Source: Muribaculaceae bacterium (GTDB lineage: Bacteria > Bacteroidota > Bacteroidia > Bacteroidales > Muribaculaceae). Taken from it: a stretch of 40,540 bases of DNA. Under the pieces are notes generated by a model. The model searched no databases. It saw only the letters and a list, made by a program, of their open reading frames with translations, and was not told where the DNA came from. The stretch spans positions 1-40,540 of the forward strand of contig JAGASI010000017.1 of the NCBI GenBank assembly GCA_017621845.1. The letters run 5' to 3'. Every line of letters starts with the position of its first letter. Position 1 is the first letter of the stretch. The position numbers were made by a program, and so were the translations under genes. Positions 23,594 through 32,961 of the stretch are shown piece after piece.

Positions 23594-25336
23594 TTATACC
23601 GTATAGTCAATGAGCGGCGCGGGGTTTAGGTATCCGATATGTCCGCTCTCCTTGCCCGAGTCACCGGCGAGTTGCACGTCGATGATTGCCGGGGCCTTGG
23701 AAGCGATGGCTTCGGTTAAAGCTTTGGAAAGCTCGTCGGGGGTGGTGACATAGTAGTTGGCGACTCCAAAGACTTGCCCCATCTTATCATAACGTGCTTC
23801 GAGGTCAAGTGTTGTGGGCGCGGGGTCTTTTTTTACTGTTGGGTCGGAGGAAGGATTGACACCCATGTTGTTATATATACCGCCGTTGTTGAATATCACG
23901 ACTGTGACAGGCAGTTTGTAGCGGCAGATTGTTCCGAAATCCATTCCCGAGAAGCCAAATGCCGAATCGCCCTCAATGGCAACTACCGATTTGCCGGTAG
24001 AGGCAGCGGCGCCGACGCAAGATCCCATACCCATGCCCATGATGGCCCAAGTGGCACAATCGATGCGGTGTCGTGGCAGAGACATGTTGACGGTGTCGCG
24101 AGTGTCATCAAGAGTGTTGGCACCCTCGTTGACGAGAATGATGTCGGGGTTGGACTCAAGTATAGGTTTGATGACCGAGAGGGCTGTCCAGTGGTTCATG
24201 GGCGAAGCCGTCGAGGCAGTTTTGAGACGTTGGGCAAATTTTTCACCTTTGGTTTTGGACTCGGCTTGCAGTGCTGACAGCCATGCCGGGTCGGTAGACA
24301 TAGTCTTGCCGTCTAGTCCGGCAAGAATCAATTCGAGAGACTCACCCATGTCGCCCACTACAGGCGCGGCAATGGGGACGTTGACGTCGATTTCCTGAGG
24401 CTCGACGTCGAGCTGAACAAACTTGATAGCCGGATTCCACTTGCCCCGTCCAAATGACAGCATCCAGTTCAAGCGAGCTCCGATGACAATAACCACGTCG
24501 GCCTGTTCCATTATGGTTGAGCGACAAGACAGAGCGCTGAGCGGTCCGGCGTCGGGCATCAGGCCCTTGGCCATTGACATTGGCAGGTAGGGGATGTTGT
24601 ATCGTTCGACGAGGGTTTTTATCTTGTCATCGACACGTGCATAGGCGGCACCCTTGCCGAGCAGGATGGCGGGACGTTTGGCGTTGGCTATAATGTCGAC
24701 GGCTCGGTCGACAGCGGCCTGATTGGGCATGACGGGACTATAGAGGTCAACCGGTTCATAGAACAACTTCTCGGCCTCGGAGGCGTCCATGATTTCACCA
24801 AGGGCCGGTGTTGTCATGTCGATGTATACGCCGCCGGGACGACCGCTGACAGCGGCACGATAGGCACGAGCGACAGCTGAGGGGATGTCTTTGGCCGAAG
24901 AGCAGCGGAAAGCGGCTTTGACCAATGGCCGGGCGGTATTTAGCTGGTCGAGTTCCTCATATGTGCCCATCTTCATGTCGACCATTGTCGGGTCGCTGGC
25001 GCCCGAAATCTGAATCATCGGGTAGCAATTGACAGTGGCGTTGGCGGTAGCTGTGAGGCCGTTCATGAATCCGAGAGATGATACAGTCAGCAGTACACCG
25101 GGTTTTTTTGTGAGATAGCCGTGGGTGGCCGCTGCCATGCCGGCTTGTTGCTCAAAGCGGAAGCCCATATAACGAATACCGACTTTCTGCATGGCATAGG
25201 CTGCTTCAGTCACGGGGATGCCCACCAGCCCATAGACGTTGTCGAGGCCCAGGCGTTTAAGGGCTTGAGCTAATATATACATTCCCGTCACCTGTTGAGG
25301 GAATTTTGGCGTGGGGGAGGTTTGAGGTGTGTTCAT
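23594..25336 (-). CDS. oxc: Oxalyl-CoA decarboxylase
   Basis: 580 residues, typical for this thiamine diphosphate enzyme. The N-terminal Pyr domain carries the cofactor-activating Glu in FEQQAGMAAA (Glu62) and VYGLVGIPVTEAA. The central domain binds the nucleotide moiety. The C-terminal PP domain has the GDS ... NN thiamine motif (GDSAFGFSGMDFG ... FNNGGIYNN, about 458-490). The IYNN and GYLTKKPGV segments match oxalyl-CoA decarboxylases better than acetolactate synthases. It converts oxalyl-CoA to formyl-CoA and CO2 and consumes a proton. It lies 106 bases after frc; this gap holds a GGCCGG/CCGGCC hairpin (25386-25416). Confidence 0.93.
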   Translation of the reverse strand: MNTPQTSPTPKFPQQVTGMYILAQALKRLGLDNVYGLVGIPVTEAAYAMQKVGIRYMGFRFEQQAGMAAATHGYLTKKPGVLLTVSSLGFMNGLTATANATVNCYPMIQISGASDPTMVDMKMGTYEELDQLNTARPLVKAAFRCSSAKDIPSAVARAYRAAVSGRPGGVYIDMTTPALGEIMDASEAEKLFYEPVDLYSPVMPNQAAVDRAVDIIANAKRPAILLGKGAAYARVDDKIKTLVERYNIPYLPMSMAKGLMPDAGPLSALSCRSTIMEQADVVIVIGARLNWMLSFGRGKWNPAIKFVQLDVEPQEIDVNVPIAAPVVGDMGESLELILAGLDGKTMSTDPAWLSALQAESKTKGEKFAQRLKTASTASPMNHWTALSVIKPILESNPDIILVNEGANTLDDTRDTVNMSLPRHRIDCATWAIMGMGMGSCVGAAASTGKSVVAIEGDSAFGFSGMDFGTICRYKLPVTVVIFNNGGIYNNMGVNPSSDPTVKKDPAPTTLDLEARYDKMGQVFGVANYYVTTPDELSKALTEAIASKAPAIIDVQLAGDSGKESGHIGYLNPAPLIDYTV

Positions 25337-25442
25337 ATAATTATAGTGTTGTTTATGGCGTGAGATAAGTAATATGAGATATGAAGGCCGGAGCCGGCGG
25401 TAACCGACAACCGGCCATCAGGTGATTGCTCTACGTTGATTG

Positions 25443-26765
25443 TTATTTAGGCTGAGCGGTGTTGGCGGCAGGCATTGGGGCAGTGGTGCCGTTGGTTGCA
25501 AATTCAGCAATCTGTTGATCGGTATAGCCCAGTGATTTCAGGACTTCCTCGGTGTTGCCACCAAGAGTCGGGCAAGGGCCGTAGGTGGGTTGGTAGTTGG
25601 AGAGGGTGAAAGGACATCCGACTGTAACAAATTCGCCAATCTTGCCACCTTGATTAATCTTGACCAGGGTGTTTCCGTCATATAGAGACTCGTCGGTCAT
25701 CACCTCTTTGGTAGATAGAACGGGTCCTACCGGTACACCGGCATTGCTGAGGGTTTCGGTGACCTCGTATTTGGTTTTGTCGGCACACCATTGTCCGATG
25801 CGGGCGATGATTTCGTCTTTATGCCGGTCTCGGGCGTCGGCAGTGTTGAAGTCGGGGTTGGTGAGCCAGTCTTCAAATCCAAAAGCCTTGCAAGCGAGTT
25901 CAAAGTCCTTGGCGCCACGTTGCAGGATGACATATACATAATTGTTGGCGTCAATCTCCGAGTCGAGTCCACCGGCGGGTTTACACTTGTAAGTCCATCC
26001 GAGCACGCCACTACCCTCGGTGTTGCCTGAGCGAGGAACACAGTCGCCAAACTTGCCGTTGGGGTATTGCATGAATTGGGTAAGATATCCGATGCGGTCG
26101 AGTGTGAGTTGGTCACGAGTCTTGATGCGGCATAGGTTCAGACAGGCGTTGTGCATTGATTGATATACATATGTACCCTGGCCGGTCTTGTCTCGTTGGA
26201 GCAGAGCGGCAAGCAGTCCGATGAGCAGATGCATACCGGTATTGGAGTCTCCCAGTGCGGCGCCACTCTGTGTGGGGATATTGTACAGGCCTTCATACCA
26301 ACCGGTAGTCGAGGCGCCCAGGGCTGTCACTTGGGCTATGGGTTCATAGGCCTTGAGGTTCTTGTATTTGGATGATTCGGGAAATCCCTTGATGGTGCCA
26401 TAGATACAGCGAGGGTTGAGGGCATGTACAGCCTCCCAGCTGAATCCGAGTTTATCCATGGCTCCGGGATGGAGATTTTCGACAAAGATGTCACACTCCT
26501 TGATGAGCTTGGTGAGAATTTCCTTGCCGTCGGGAGTCTTGGCGTCGAGGGTCAGTGATTTTTTGTCAGAGTTAAGCTGTAGATAGTAATATGAGGGACA
26601 GTCCGGGTCAAATTGCAATTCCTTACGTGTGGCGTCGCCTACACCGGGACGCTCGATTTTGACAACATCGGCTCCCAGCCATGCAAGCATCTGTGTGCAT
26701 GAGGGTCCTGATTGAACTTCGGTAAAGTCAACGACTTTGATACCTTGTAGTGGAGCAGTGTTCAT
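25443..26765 (-). CDS. frc: Formyl-CoA:oxalate CoA-transferase
   Basis: 440 residues, a class III CoA-transferase with the usual length of Frc (about 425). The N-terminus VVDFTEVQSGP matches the CoA-binding start of the family, and the catalytic Asp sits in LGDSNTGMH (Asp173). Its product oxalyl-CoA is the substrate of the next gene, and formyl-CoA returns as CoA donor, so the two form a cycle. It is the first gene of the oxalate operon. I see no exact TAnnTTTG element in the 298 bases upstream, so expression may need an activator or another sigma factor. The C-terminal Pro/Ala-rich tail (TTAPMPAANTAQPK) is an addition to the domain. Confidence 0.93.
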   Translation of the reverse strand: MNTAPLQGIKVVDFTEVQSGPSCTQMLAWLGADVVKIERPGVGDATRKELQFDPDCPSYYYLQLNSDKKSLTLDAKTPDGKEILTKLIKECDIFVENLHPGAMDKLGFSWEAVHALNPRCIYGTIKGFPESSKYKNLKAYEPIAQVTALGASTTGWYEGLYNIPTQSGAALGDSNTGMHLLIGLLAALLQRDKTGQGTYVYQSMHNACLNLCRIKTRDQLTLDRIGYLTQFMQYPNGKFGDCVPRSGNTEGSGVLGWTYKCKPAGGLDSEIDANNYVYVILQRGAKDFELACKAFGFEDWLTNPDFNTADARDRHKDEIIARIGQWCADKTKYEVTETLSNAGVPVGPVLSTKEVMTDESLYDGNTLVKINQGGKIGEFVTVGCPFTLSNYQPTYGPCPTLGGNTEEVLKSLGYTDQQIAEFATNGTTAPMPAANTAQPK

Positions 26766-26996
26766 AATAGATAGTGTGTGTTTTTTATGAGTTATTAGTT
26801 AATGTGTTTCATACATTCTAATACTACTAACAACCTACTGCCATAAAAAGTTGGTGTGAGCGTCTACTTTCACGTCTCAGGGGGTGTCACTGAGTGTCAA
26901 TGTTGTTATTAGTGCTTATAGGGTATTATGGTGCTCGATTAATGTTTTGAATTTGTGGGGATTAAATCAATGGGTTAAAAATAAATTTCATTAAAT

Positions 26997-27027
26997 TTTG
27001 GTGGATTAAAAAAAATGATTACCTTTG
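26997..27027 (+). promoter_or_regulatory. Promoter of tRNA-Gln
   Basis: TTTG (26997-27000), 19 bases, TACCTTTG (27020-27027): a full consensus match. The transcript would begin about 30 bases before the tRNA. Confidence 0.8.
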
Positions 27028-27063
27028 CATCGCTTTAGCCCCTGAGAGGGTTGGGCATCGGAT

Positions 27064-27134
27064 AGTCTTATGGTGTAATGGTAGCACAACAGGTTTTGGT
27101 TCTGTTTGTCTAGGTTCGAATCCTGGTAAGACTA
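27064..27134 (+). tRNA. tRNA-Gln (TTG anticodon)
   Basis: A full cloverleaf is visible: acceptor stem AGTCTTA / TAAGACT with discriminator A, D-arm with GGTGTAATGGTAGC, anticodon stem ACAGG / TCTGT with loop TTTTGGT giving anticodon TTG, and T-arm with GGTTCGAATCC. CCA is not encoded. It reads CAA and, by wobble, CAG. Confidence 0.93.
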
Positions 27135-27180
27135 CAATAGCGAGCGTCGGAAATCATTGATTTCCGACGCTCGCTATTGT
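27134..27180 (+). terminator. Very long perfect hairpin ending tRNA-Gln, probably bidirectional
   Basis: Two 23-base arms (27134-27156 and 27158-27180) pair without a mismatch around one base. The hairpin touches the tRNA discriminator and lies 61 bases beyond the lpdA stop on the other strand. No clear T-run follows on either side. Confidence 0.65.
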
Positions 27181-27241
27181 AGTGTATAAATTTATATCTT
27201 CAATAAGCTCGGGCCTAAGTCTGTCAGTGCTGATGTCACTG

Positions 27242-28540
27242 TCAGACGAGGGCGGCGGGGAGGAGCTCGCTGAGGGTGGGGTGGGGCTGTATGGCGAGGC
27301 GGATGTCGTCGGCGGTCATGTTGTGGGCTATTGCCAGTGTCGCTTGTCCGAGGAGGTCGTCGGCGTGTGCGCCGAGGATGTGTACGCCAAGGATTTGATG
27401 AGTCACAGGATGGATGACGGCCTGTATAAAGCCGTCGGTGACGTTGGCGGCGCGGGCATAGCCGACAGCGCTGTATGGGACGCGTGTAACGATTGCTTTT
27501 TCTTCAATTCCTTGAGCTGTCAGCATGGAGTCGGCTTGCTCGGCTGTCATGCCGGTCATGGCCACGCGTGGAGATGTGAACACTACCGAGGGGATGACAT
27601 TTAGGTTGACGTGTTGGCCGGCAATGTGTCGAGCCTGGGCCGAAGCGACATGTGCTAACATCGGGCCTGCCGAACAGCAGTCGCCGATGGCCATGATGCC
27701 CGGTCTTGAGGTGTTGAAGTTGTCGTCAACGATAATATGTCCACGTTTGTCAAGGTTGATGCCGGCCTCGATAATTCCGTCGGGGGTTACCGGCTTCCGT
27801 CCCACGGACATGAGTACTGCTCGGGCCTCGATAGATGCTTGGCGGCCTTTGGAGGTGTATGAGACGGTGAGGAGTGAGTTGTCGGCTCGTGTTATGGAGT
27901 CGGCTTGGGCGTTGACAATGATTTTGATGCCTTGACGGGACAGTGATGAGCGCAGGCGTCGGCCGATGGCTTTGTCAAATCCCGGTAATATCTCGCCCAT
28001 AAATTCCACGACCGAGACTTTGACCCCCAGGGCGTTAAGTGCCGAGGCCATTTCCAGGCCGATGACGCCACCACCGATGATACATAGTGACTCGGGTAAA
28101 GATGAGGCTGACAGCAGGTCGTCGGAGGTGATGGAGAGATCGGCGCCGGGAATGTTCAGTCGTGATGGTGCCGAGCCGGTGGCGATTACTGTGCGTGGCG
28201 CGATATATGTGGTGTCACCGACAACAGTGTTGCCGTCACTGTCGAGGGATGCCGAGCCGAGGACACGTGTGCATCCGGCGAGCATGCGGTCGATGTCCTC
28301 ACGCAGGGATGTGATGACCTCGTCCATGTGTGTGCGGGCATGTTGAAAGTCGGGGTTGTCGGACTCGGCTTCGGCGCACAGACATTTGGTGGGGATGCAT
28401 CCGCGATTTAAGCATGTGCCACCAACATTTTGGCGCTCGATGATGACAACATTTTTACCTTTGGCGGCCTCCAGGGCCGCGAGTTCATAACCACCGGGGC
28501 CGGCCCCGATGATTATGAGATCACAGTTTAAGGTATTCAT
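27242..28540 (-). CDS. lpdA: Dihydrolipoyl dehydrogenase (E3/L-protein)
   Basis: 432 residues. FAD-binding GAGPGG (12-17), redox-active disulfide GGTCLNRGC (Cys43, Cys48), NAD-binding GGGVIGLEMA, the second FAD motif MAIGDC, and the C-terminal catalytic His-Glu pair in HPTLSE (His420, Glu425). It reoxidises the dihydrolipoyl arm of GcvH with NAD+. It is somewhat shorter than the usual 460-475 residues. The gene overlaps gcvPB by 4 bases (ATGA) and closes the glycine-cleavage operon, so this copy is probably dedicated to that complex. Confidence 0.93.
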   Translation of the reverse strand: MNTLNCDLIIIGAGPGGYELAALEAAKGKNVVIIERQNVGGTCLNRGCIPTKCLCAEAESDNPDFQHARTHMDEVITSLREDIDRMLAGCTRVLGSASLDSDGNTVVGDTTYIAPRTVIATGSAPSRLNIPGADLSITSDDLLSASSLPESLCIIGGGVIGLEMASALNALGVKVSVVEFMGEILPGFDKAIGRRLRSSLSRQGIKIIVNAQADSITRADNSLLTVSYTSKGRQASIEARAVLMSVGRKPVTPDGIIEAGINLDKRGHIIVDDNFNTSRPGIMAIGDCCSAGPMLAHVASAQARHIAGQHVNLNVIPSVVFTSPRVAMTGMTAEQADSMLTAQGIEEKAIVTRVPYSAVGYARAANVTDGFIQAVIHPVTHQILGVHILGAHADDLLGQATLAIAHNMTADDIRLAIQPHPTLSELLPAALV

Positions 28541-29997
28541 AATGAGCGGTAGTTAAGACGTGGATTTACAGCGGCCTCGGTGTCGTCGGGGTGTCGCACA
28601 GGGGTGTATAGCGGTGCGTCCTTGACTTTGTCAGGGTCGTTGGCGGCTTCAAGGGCTATTTCACGCATCACCGCTATAAATCGGTCGAGAGTTTCGGGGC
28701 TCTCGGTCTCGGTAGGTTCAATCATCAGTGACTCGTGGAACAAGAGCGGGAAATAGATTGTTGGCGCGTGAAATCCGTGGTCGAGAAGTCGCTTGGCAAC
28801 ATGTAGGGTTGTGACGCCGGTTGACTTGTCTTTCAGGCCGTCGAATACAAACTCGTGTTTGCATCTGCCTTCGATGGGCAAGAGGTACAGGTCACTCAAC
28901 GAGTCTTTGATATAGTTGGCGTTGAGTATTGCCAAAGGTCCGGCCTGGGCAAGTCCTTGTCCACCGAGAGAGAGGATGTAGGCCAGAGCTTTCAGCTCGA
29001 CAGTGTAGTTGCCGAGCCAAGAAGAAATGTGTCCCATGGAGTTCTTGTCGTCGGTTACAACCTCATACATGCCGGAGACAGTGTTGAAGTCGACACGTGG
29101 GCAGGGCAGATATTTTTCGAGTCCGGCTCTAACGCCTACAGGTCCGGCCCCCGGGCCACCTCCACCATGAGGAGTCGAGAATGTCTTGTGAAGATTTATG
29201 TGCATGACATCAAATCCCATGTCACCCGGTCGGGCCACTCCGAGCATAGGGTTGAGGTTGGCTCCGTCGTAGTACATGAGTGCGCCGGCCTCATGGGCCA
29301 TACGGGCGATCTCGGGGATGTTTTTCTCAAACATGCCGACGGTATTTGGATTGGTCATCATCACAGCAGCGATGGTGTCATCGAGCTTGGATTTCAGGTC
29401 TTCGGGGTCAATGGTGCCGTCATGGCGGCTCTTGACTTCGACAATAGAGTATCCGGCAACGGCGGCTGAGGCCGGGTTGGTTCCGTGGGCGCTGTCCGGG
29501 ACAATCACGCGTGTGCGTTTTAGGTCACCGTGGTCGTCATGATAGGCGTGTATAATCATCAGACCGGTGAGTTCGCCATGAGCACCGGCATAAGGATTGA
29601 GTGTGAAGCGAGTCATACCGCCAATTTCAGATAGCAGATGTTGCAGACGGTCATAAGCGCGCAGTGCGCCCTGTACGGTCTCGGCGGGTTGACATGGGTG
29701 TAGGGCCGCGATACGACGGTCTGATGCTATTTCTTCATTGATTTTGGGGTTGTACTTCATAGTGCATGACCCCAGGGGGTAAAATCCTGTATCGACGCCA
29801 AAGTTGTTGGTTGACAAGTTGGTATAGTGTCTCACAAGTGTAGGTTCGTCGACCTGGGGCAATATGGGAGCGGAGTCTCTGAGCAGATGTCCGGGAATAG
29901 AATTGTCGTTCTCAAACCCATGGTCATCAAGCGCATATCCCCGGCGTCCGGCGCGGGATAAATCCATTATAAGACTGGAATAAAAAGTGCGGTTCAT
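28537..29997 (-). CDS. gcvPB: Glycine decarboxylase subunit 2 (P-protein)
   Basis: 486 residues from the ATG at 29997, 16 bases after the gcvPA stop. The open frame continues 55 codons upstream into gcvPA but that part is unrelated to the family. It carries the pyridoxal phosphate lysine in INLHKTFSTPHGGGGPG (Lys271) and DSAHGTNPASA. With subunit 1 it decarboxylates glycine and loads the aminomethyl group onto lipoyl-GcvH. The P-protein is split here, as in many anaerobes, instead of the single chain of proteobacteria. Confidence 0.94.
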   Translation of the reverse strand: MNRTFYSSLIMDLSRAGRRGYALDDHGFENDNSIPGHLLRDSAPILPQVDEPTLVRHYTNLSTNNFGVDTGFYPLGSCTMKYNPKINEEIASDRRIAALHPCQPAETVQGALRAYDRLQHLLSEIGGMTRFTLNPYAGAHGELTGLMIIHAYHDDHGDLKRTRVIVPDSAHGTNPASAAVAGYSIVEVKSRHDGTIDPEDLKSKLDDTIAAVMMTNPNTVGMFEKNIPEIARMAHEAGALMYYDGANLNPMLGVARPGDMGFDVMHINLHKTFSTPHGGGGPGAGPVGVRAGLEKYLPCPRVDFNTVSGMYEVVTDDKNSMGHISSWLGNYTVELKALAYILSLGGQGLAQAGPLAILNANYIKDSLSDLYLLPIEGRCKHEFVFDGLKDKSTGVTTLHVAKRLLDHGFHAPTIYFPLLFHESLMIEPTETESPETLDRFIAVMREIALEAANDPDKVKDAPLYTPVRHPDDTEAAVNPRLNYRSL

Positions 29998-30013
29998 AAC
30001 TTTTGGGAGGGTT

Positions 30014-31348
30014 TTAGAGTGATTTAAAAAGGTTGACAAGTCGGTTGATCTGTTCGGGAGTGCGACGCTCGGTGACAGCAATGAGCAGTCGGTTGTCGTC
30101 AGTTTTGACTCCCGCGAGGATGCCTTGTTCGATACCGGCCTTAATGACAGCGTCGGCGTCAATGCCTATGGTTTCGACTTCAAACTCATTAAGAATTGGC
30201 TGACCCGGGAACGCGTCTTTAACTTTGCCGGTGTCGGACAGAGCCTTTCTCAGTGCACAAGCGCCGTTGTGACTTAGGCGATTGACCTCGGCGAGGCCTT
30301 CGGCGCCCATCAGGGCGAGGTATGCCGCGGCCCAGAGAGTCATCAGTCCCTGGTTGGAGCAGATGTTGGATGTGGCTTTTTCACGGCGTATATGTTGTTC
30401 GCGAGCTTGTAGAGTCAGGACAAATACTCGTTGTCCGTTGGCATCGGTGGTGGCACCGACAACGCGTCCGGGCATTTTGCGCATGAGAGCTTTGGTGACA
30501 GCCATATATCCCAGCCCCGGTCCGCCAAAGTTGACAGGCATGCCTAAAGACTGGGCTTCGCCGATAGCTATATCAGCGCCCCATTCAGCGGGTGTGTGCA
30601 ACAGGCCTAATGCCGATGCGTGGGTGTTCAGTGCCATCAGGCTTTTTGAGCTGTGGAGAGCGTCAGCGACGCCGGTAAAGTCCTCGATGATGCCGTGGCG
30701 GTTGGGAGAAGCAAATATAGCGCCGGCCACATCGCCCTTGTCAAGCATCTTCTTCATGGCCTCCAGGTCGGTGACGCCGAGGTCGGTCTCGGGAATGATG
30801 TCGAGATTGATGCCATGATAGCGGGCATAGGTGGCTACCACGGCACGCGTGGCGTCGTTGACGGTGGCTGAGAGCAGGACGCGGTTGCGCTTGCGTGCAG
30901 CGGCCACACACATCAGCATTGCTTCGGCCGTTGCTGTCGAGCCATCGTATAGCGAAGCATTAGCTACGTCAAGACCGGTGAGCTCGCATATCATAGATTG
31001 GTACTCAAAGATGTATTGGAGCGTGCCCTGGGATATCTCGGGTTGATAGGGTGTATATGCGGTCAGAAATTCACTGCGTCGGGCAATGTCTTGAATGACG
31101 GCCGGTGTGTAGTGGTCATAGAAACCGTTGCCGGCAAAGCATACCAGTGGTTTGACATCACTCATCAGGGCGTCAAAATAGGCTCGTAAGGAGTCCTCGC
31201 TTAATCCGGCCGGAATGTCGTAGGGGTGTTTGAGCCTCAGCTCCTCGGGAATGTCTGCCCAGAGGTCGCTGAGGGCTGTCGCGCCACATCGGTCGAGCAT
31301 GCGTGTGATGTCTTGGGGTGTGTGTGGAAAATATCGATGGGTGTTCAT
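30014..31348 (-). CDS. gcvPA: Glycine decarboxylase subunit 1 (P-protein)
   Basis: 444 residues, typical length. It begins HRYFPHTPQDITRMLDRCG and contains YTPYQPEISQGTLQYIFEYQ and the glycine-rich NFGGPGLGY segment of the family. It lacks the cofactor lysine, which resides in subunit 2. It lies in the operon between gcvH (80 bases upstream) and gcvPB. Confidence 0.94.
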   Translation of the reverse strand: MNTHRYFPHTPQDITRMLDRCGATALSDLWADIPEELRLKHPYDIPAGLSEDSLRAYFDALMSDVKPLVCFAGNGFYDHYTPAVIQDIARRSEFLTAYTPYQPEISQGTLQYIFEYQSMICELTGLDVANASLYDGSTATAEAMLMCVAAARKRNRVLLSATVNDATRAVVATYARYHGINLDIIPETDLGVTDLEAMKKMLDKGDVAGAIFASPNRHGIIEDFTGVADALHSSKSLMALNTHASALGLLHTPAEWGADIAIGEAQSLGMPVNFGGPGLGYMAVTKALMRKMPGRVVGATTDANGQRVFVLTLQAREQHIRREKATSNICSNQGLMTLWAAAYLALMGAEGLAEVNRLSHNGACALRKALSDTGKVKDAFPGQPILNEFEVETIGIDADAVIKAGIEQGILAGVKTDDNRLLIAVTERRTPEQINRLVNLFKSL

Positions 31349-31428
31349 CTGACAGGGTGTCTGTGTTAGGGGTGAAAATAGAGAGTCCTGAGTGTACCGG
31401 AAAGAGGTATCGGTATTAATAGCAGGTG

Positions 31429-31800
31429 TTAATGCTCGGCGGCGCAGTGGGCGTCGTAGGTGTCTTGGTCCATAAGCGAGTCAAGCTGGGATGGGTCGAG
31501 GATTTTAACCTTGACAATCCAGTTGGCGAGGGCGTCCTCGTTGATGAGGCGAGAGTTGTCCAGGACTTGATCGTTTGCCTCGATGATGACCATGTCAAGC
31601 GGTGCAAAAAGGTCGCTGGCCGCTTTGACCGACTCGATGGCACCAAAGGCTTCGCCGGCAGAGAATTCCTCGTCGGCCTCGGGGGCTTCGACATATACTA
31701 CGTTGCCAAGTTGACGGGCGGCATAGGCTGAGACGCCAACCAGCGCTGTGTCGTTATCTACTACATTAATATACTCGTGGGTGGGAAGGTATTTAATCAT
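31429..31800 (-). CDS. gcvH: Glycine cleavage H protein
   Basis: 123 residues, the usual size. The lipoyl-carrying lysine is Lys59 in AIESVKAASDL; the beta-barrel core LGNVVYVEAPE and the C-terminal part are complete. The lipoylated arm shuttles the aminomethyl group between P, T and L proteins. Lipoate is probably attached by the ligase encoded first in this operon. Confidence 0.95.
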   Translation of the reverse strand: MIKYLPTHEYINVVDNDTALVGVSAYAARQLGNVVYVEAPEADEEFSAGEAFGAIESVKAASDLFAPLDMVIIEANDQVLDNSRLINEDALANWIVKVKILDPSQLDSLMDQDTYDAHCAAEH

Positions 31801-31825
31801 GATGTTTGGGGTATTGGGGTGATGT

Positions 31826-32932
31826 TTATTTTTTGTAATTGGGGGTATAAAATCTTTTTTTGACTACGATGGCAGGAACTGTGCGACGCCGTATTTGTAT
31901 GAGCAGTTGGGTGCCTTGGGCGGCATATCTGCTGTCAATCAGTGCCATGGCGATGCTTTTGTCAAGGGTTATAGAATGGTATCCGGTGGTAATCTCACCG
32001 ATAGTCATGCCTTGGTCGTCGAGTACCTGATAGCCGTGTCGGGCGATGCCGGGACCTTGTAGCTCGAGACCTACGACACGACGTTTAGGGCCATTGGCTT
32101 TTTGGGTCGCCACGGCATCCCGGCCTATAAATCCGCCCTCCTTGTCCGGTTTCAGGAACATTGAGAGTCCGGCCTCGACCGGTGATATGGTATCGGTGAG
32201 TTCGTCGCCATATAAAGGCAGTCCGGCTTCAAATCTCAGTGTGTCGCGGCATCCCAGACCACATGGAGTCACGCCGGCGGCCATCAGCTGTTGCCATAGT
32301 TTGACGGTTAACTCGTGAGAGGCATAGATTTCAAATCCGTCCTCGCCGGTATATCCGGTGCGGCTGACAATCACTTGTTGTCCGTCGAGATGTGTAATTT
32401 TGAAGGTGTAGAATGTAAGATCGTCAACATCAAGCGAGAGGACGTCTTTCATGATGCGCGGTGAGTCAGGTCCTTGGAGTGCAAGTTCGCCACATGAGTC
32501 ACTGAGGTGTTCGACTGAGACATTGTATGGCTTGGCTTGAGACAAGATATGGGCCACGTCTTTGTCTATATTGGCCGCGTTGATAACCAGGAGAAAATCA
32601 TGGTCGGCCAAACGATATACCAGCAAGTCATCAATTGTGCCGCCGTCGGGGTGGAGCATCATACCGTATACAATCTGGCCATTGGCGATTGGTGTCACGT
32701 CGTTGGTAAAGATGTGGTTTACCATTTCAATAGCCTGAGGGCCCGAGACGCGTACTTCACCCATGTGAGAGACATCAAATACGCCGGCAGAAGTGCGCAC
32801 GGCATTGTGCTCGCTGACGATGTCGCTATATTCGATGGGCATGTCAAAGCCGCCAAATTCGACCATCTTGGCTCCAAGGAGGCGGTGTTGGTCGTTAAGG
32901 CAAGTTTTTTTGATGTTGTGAGGGTTTTCCAT
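31826..32932 (-). CDS. gcvT: Glycine cleavage T protein (aminomethyltransferase)
   Basis: 368 residues from the ATG at 32932, the family's normal length; an upstream in-frame ATG at 32986 would lie inside the lplA gene. It has HRLLGAKMVEFGGFDMPIEY at the start, the folate-site residues in FDVSHMGEV, and SRTGYTGEDGFEIY. It moves the one-carbon unit from aminomethyl-GcvH to tetrahydrofolate and releases ammonia. The next gene, gcvH, follows after 25 bases. Confidence 0.95.
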   Translation of the reverse strand: MENPHNIKKTCLNDQHRLLGAKMVEFGGFDMPIEYSDIVSEHNAVRTSAGVFDVSHMGEVRVSGPQAIEMVNHIFTNDVTPIANGQIVYGMMLHPDGGTIDDLLVYRLADHDFLLVINAANIDKDVAHILSQAKPYNVSVEHLSDSCGELALQGPDSPRIMKDVLSLDVDDLTFYTFKITHLDGQQVIVSRTGYTGEDGFEIYASHELTVKLWQQLMAAGVTPCGLGCRDTLRFEAGLPLYGDELTDTISPVEAGLSMFLKPDKEGGFIGRDAVATQKANGPKRRVVGLELQGPGIARHGYQVLDDQGMTIGEITTGYHSITLDKSIAMALIDSRYAAQGTQLLIQIRRRTVPAIVVKKRFYTPNYKK

Positions 32933-32961
32933 GGTTTGTAATTTGTGATATGTGTTGGGAG

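Noticed and set aside
29998..30162. N-terminal extension of gcvPB
   Set aside because: The 55 extra codons lie in gcvPA in another frame and are unrelated to the family; the ATG at 29997 fits.
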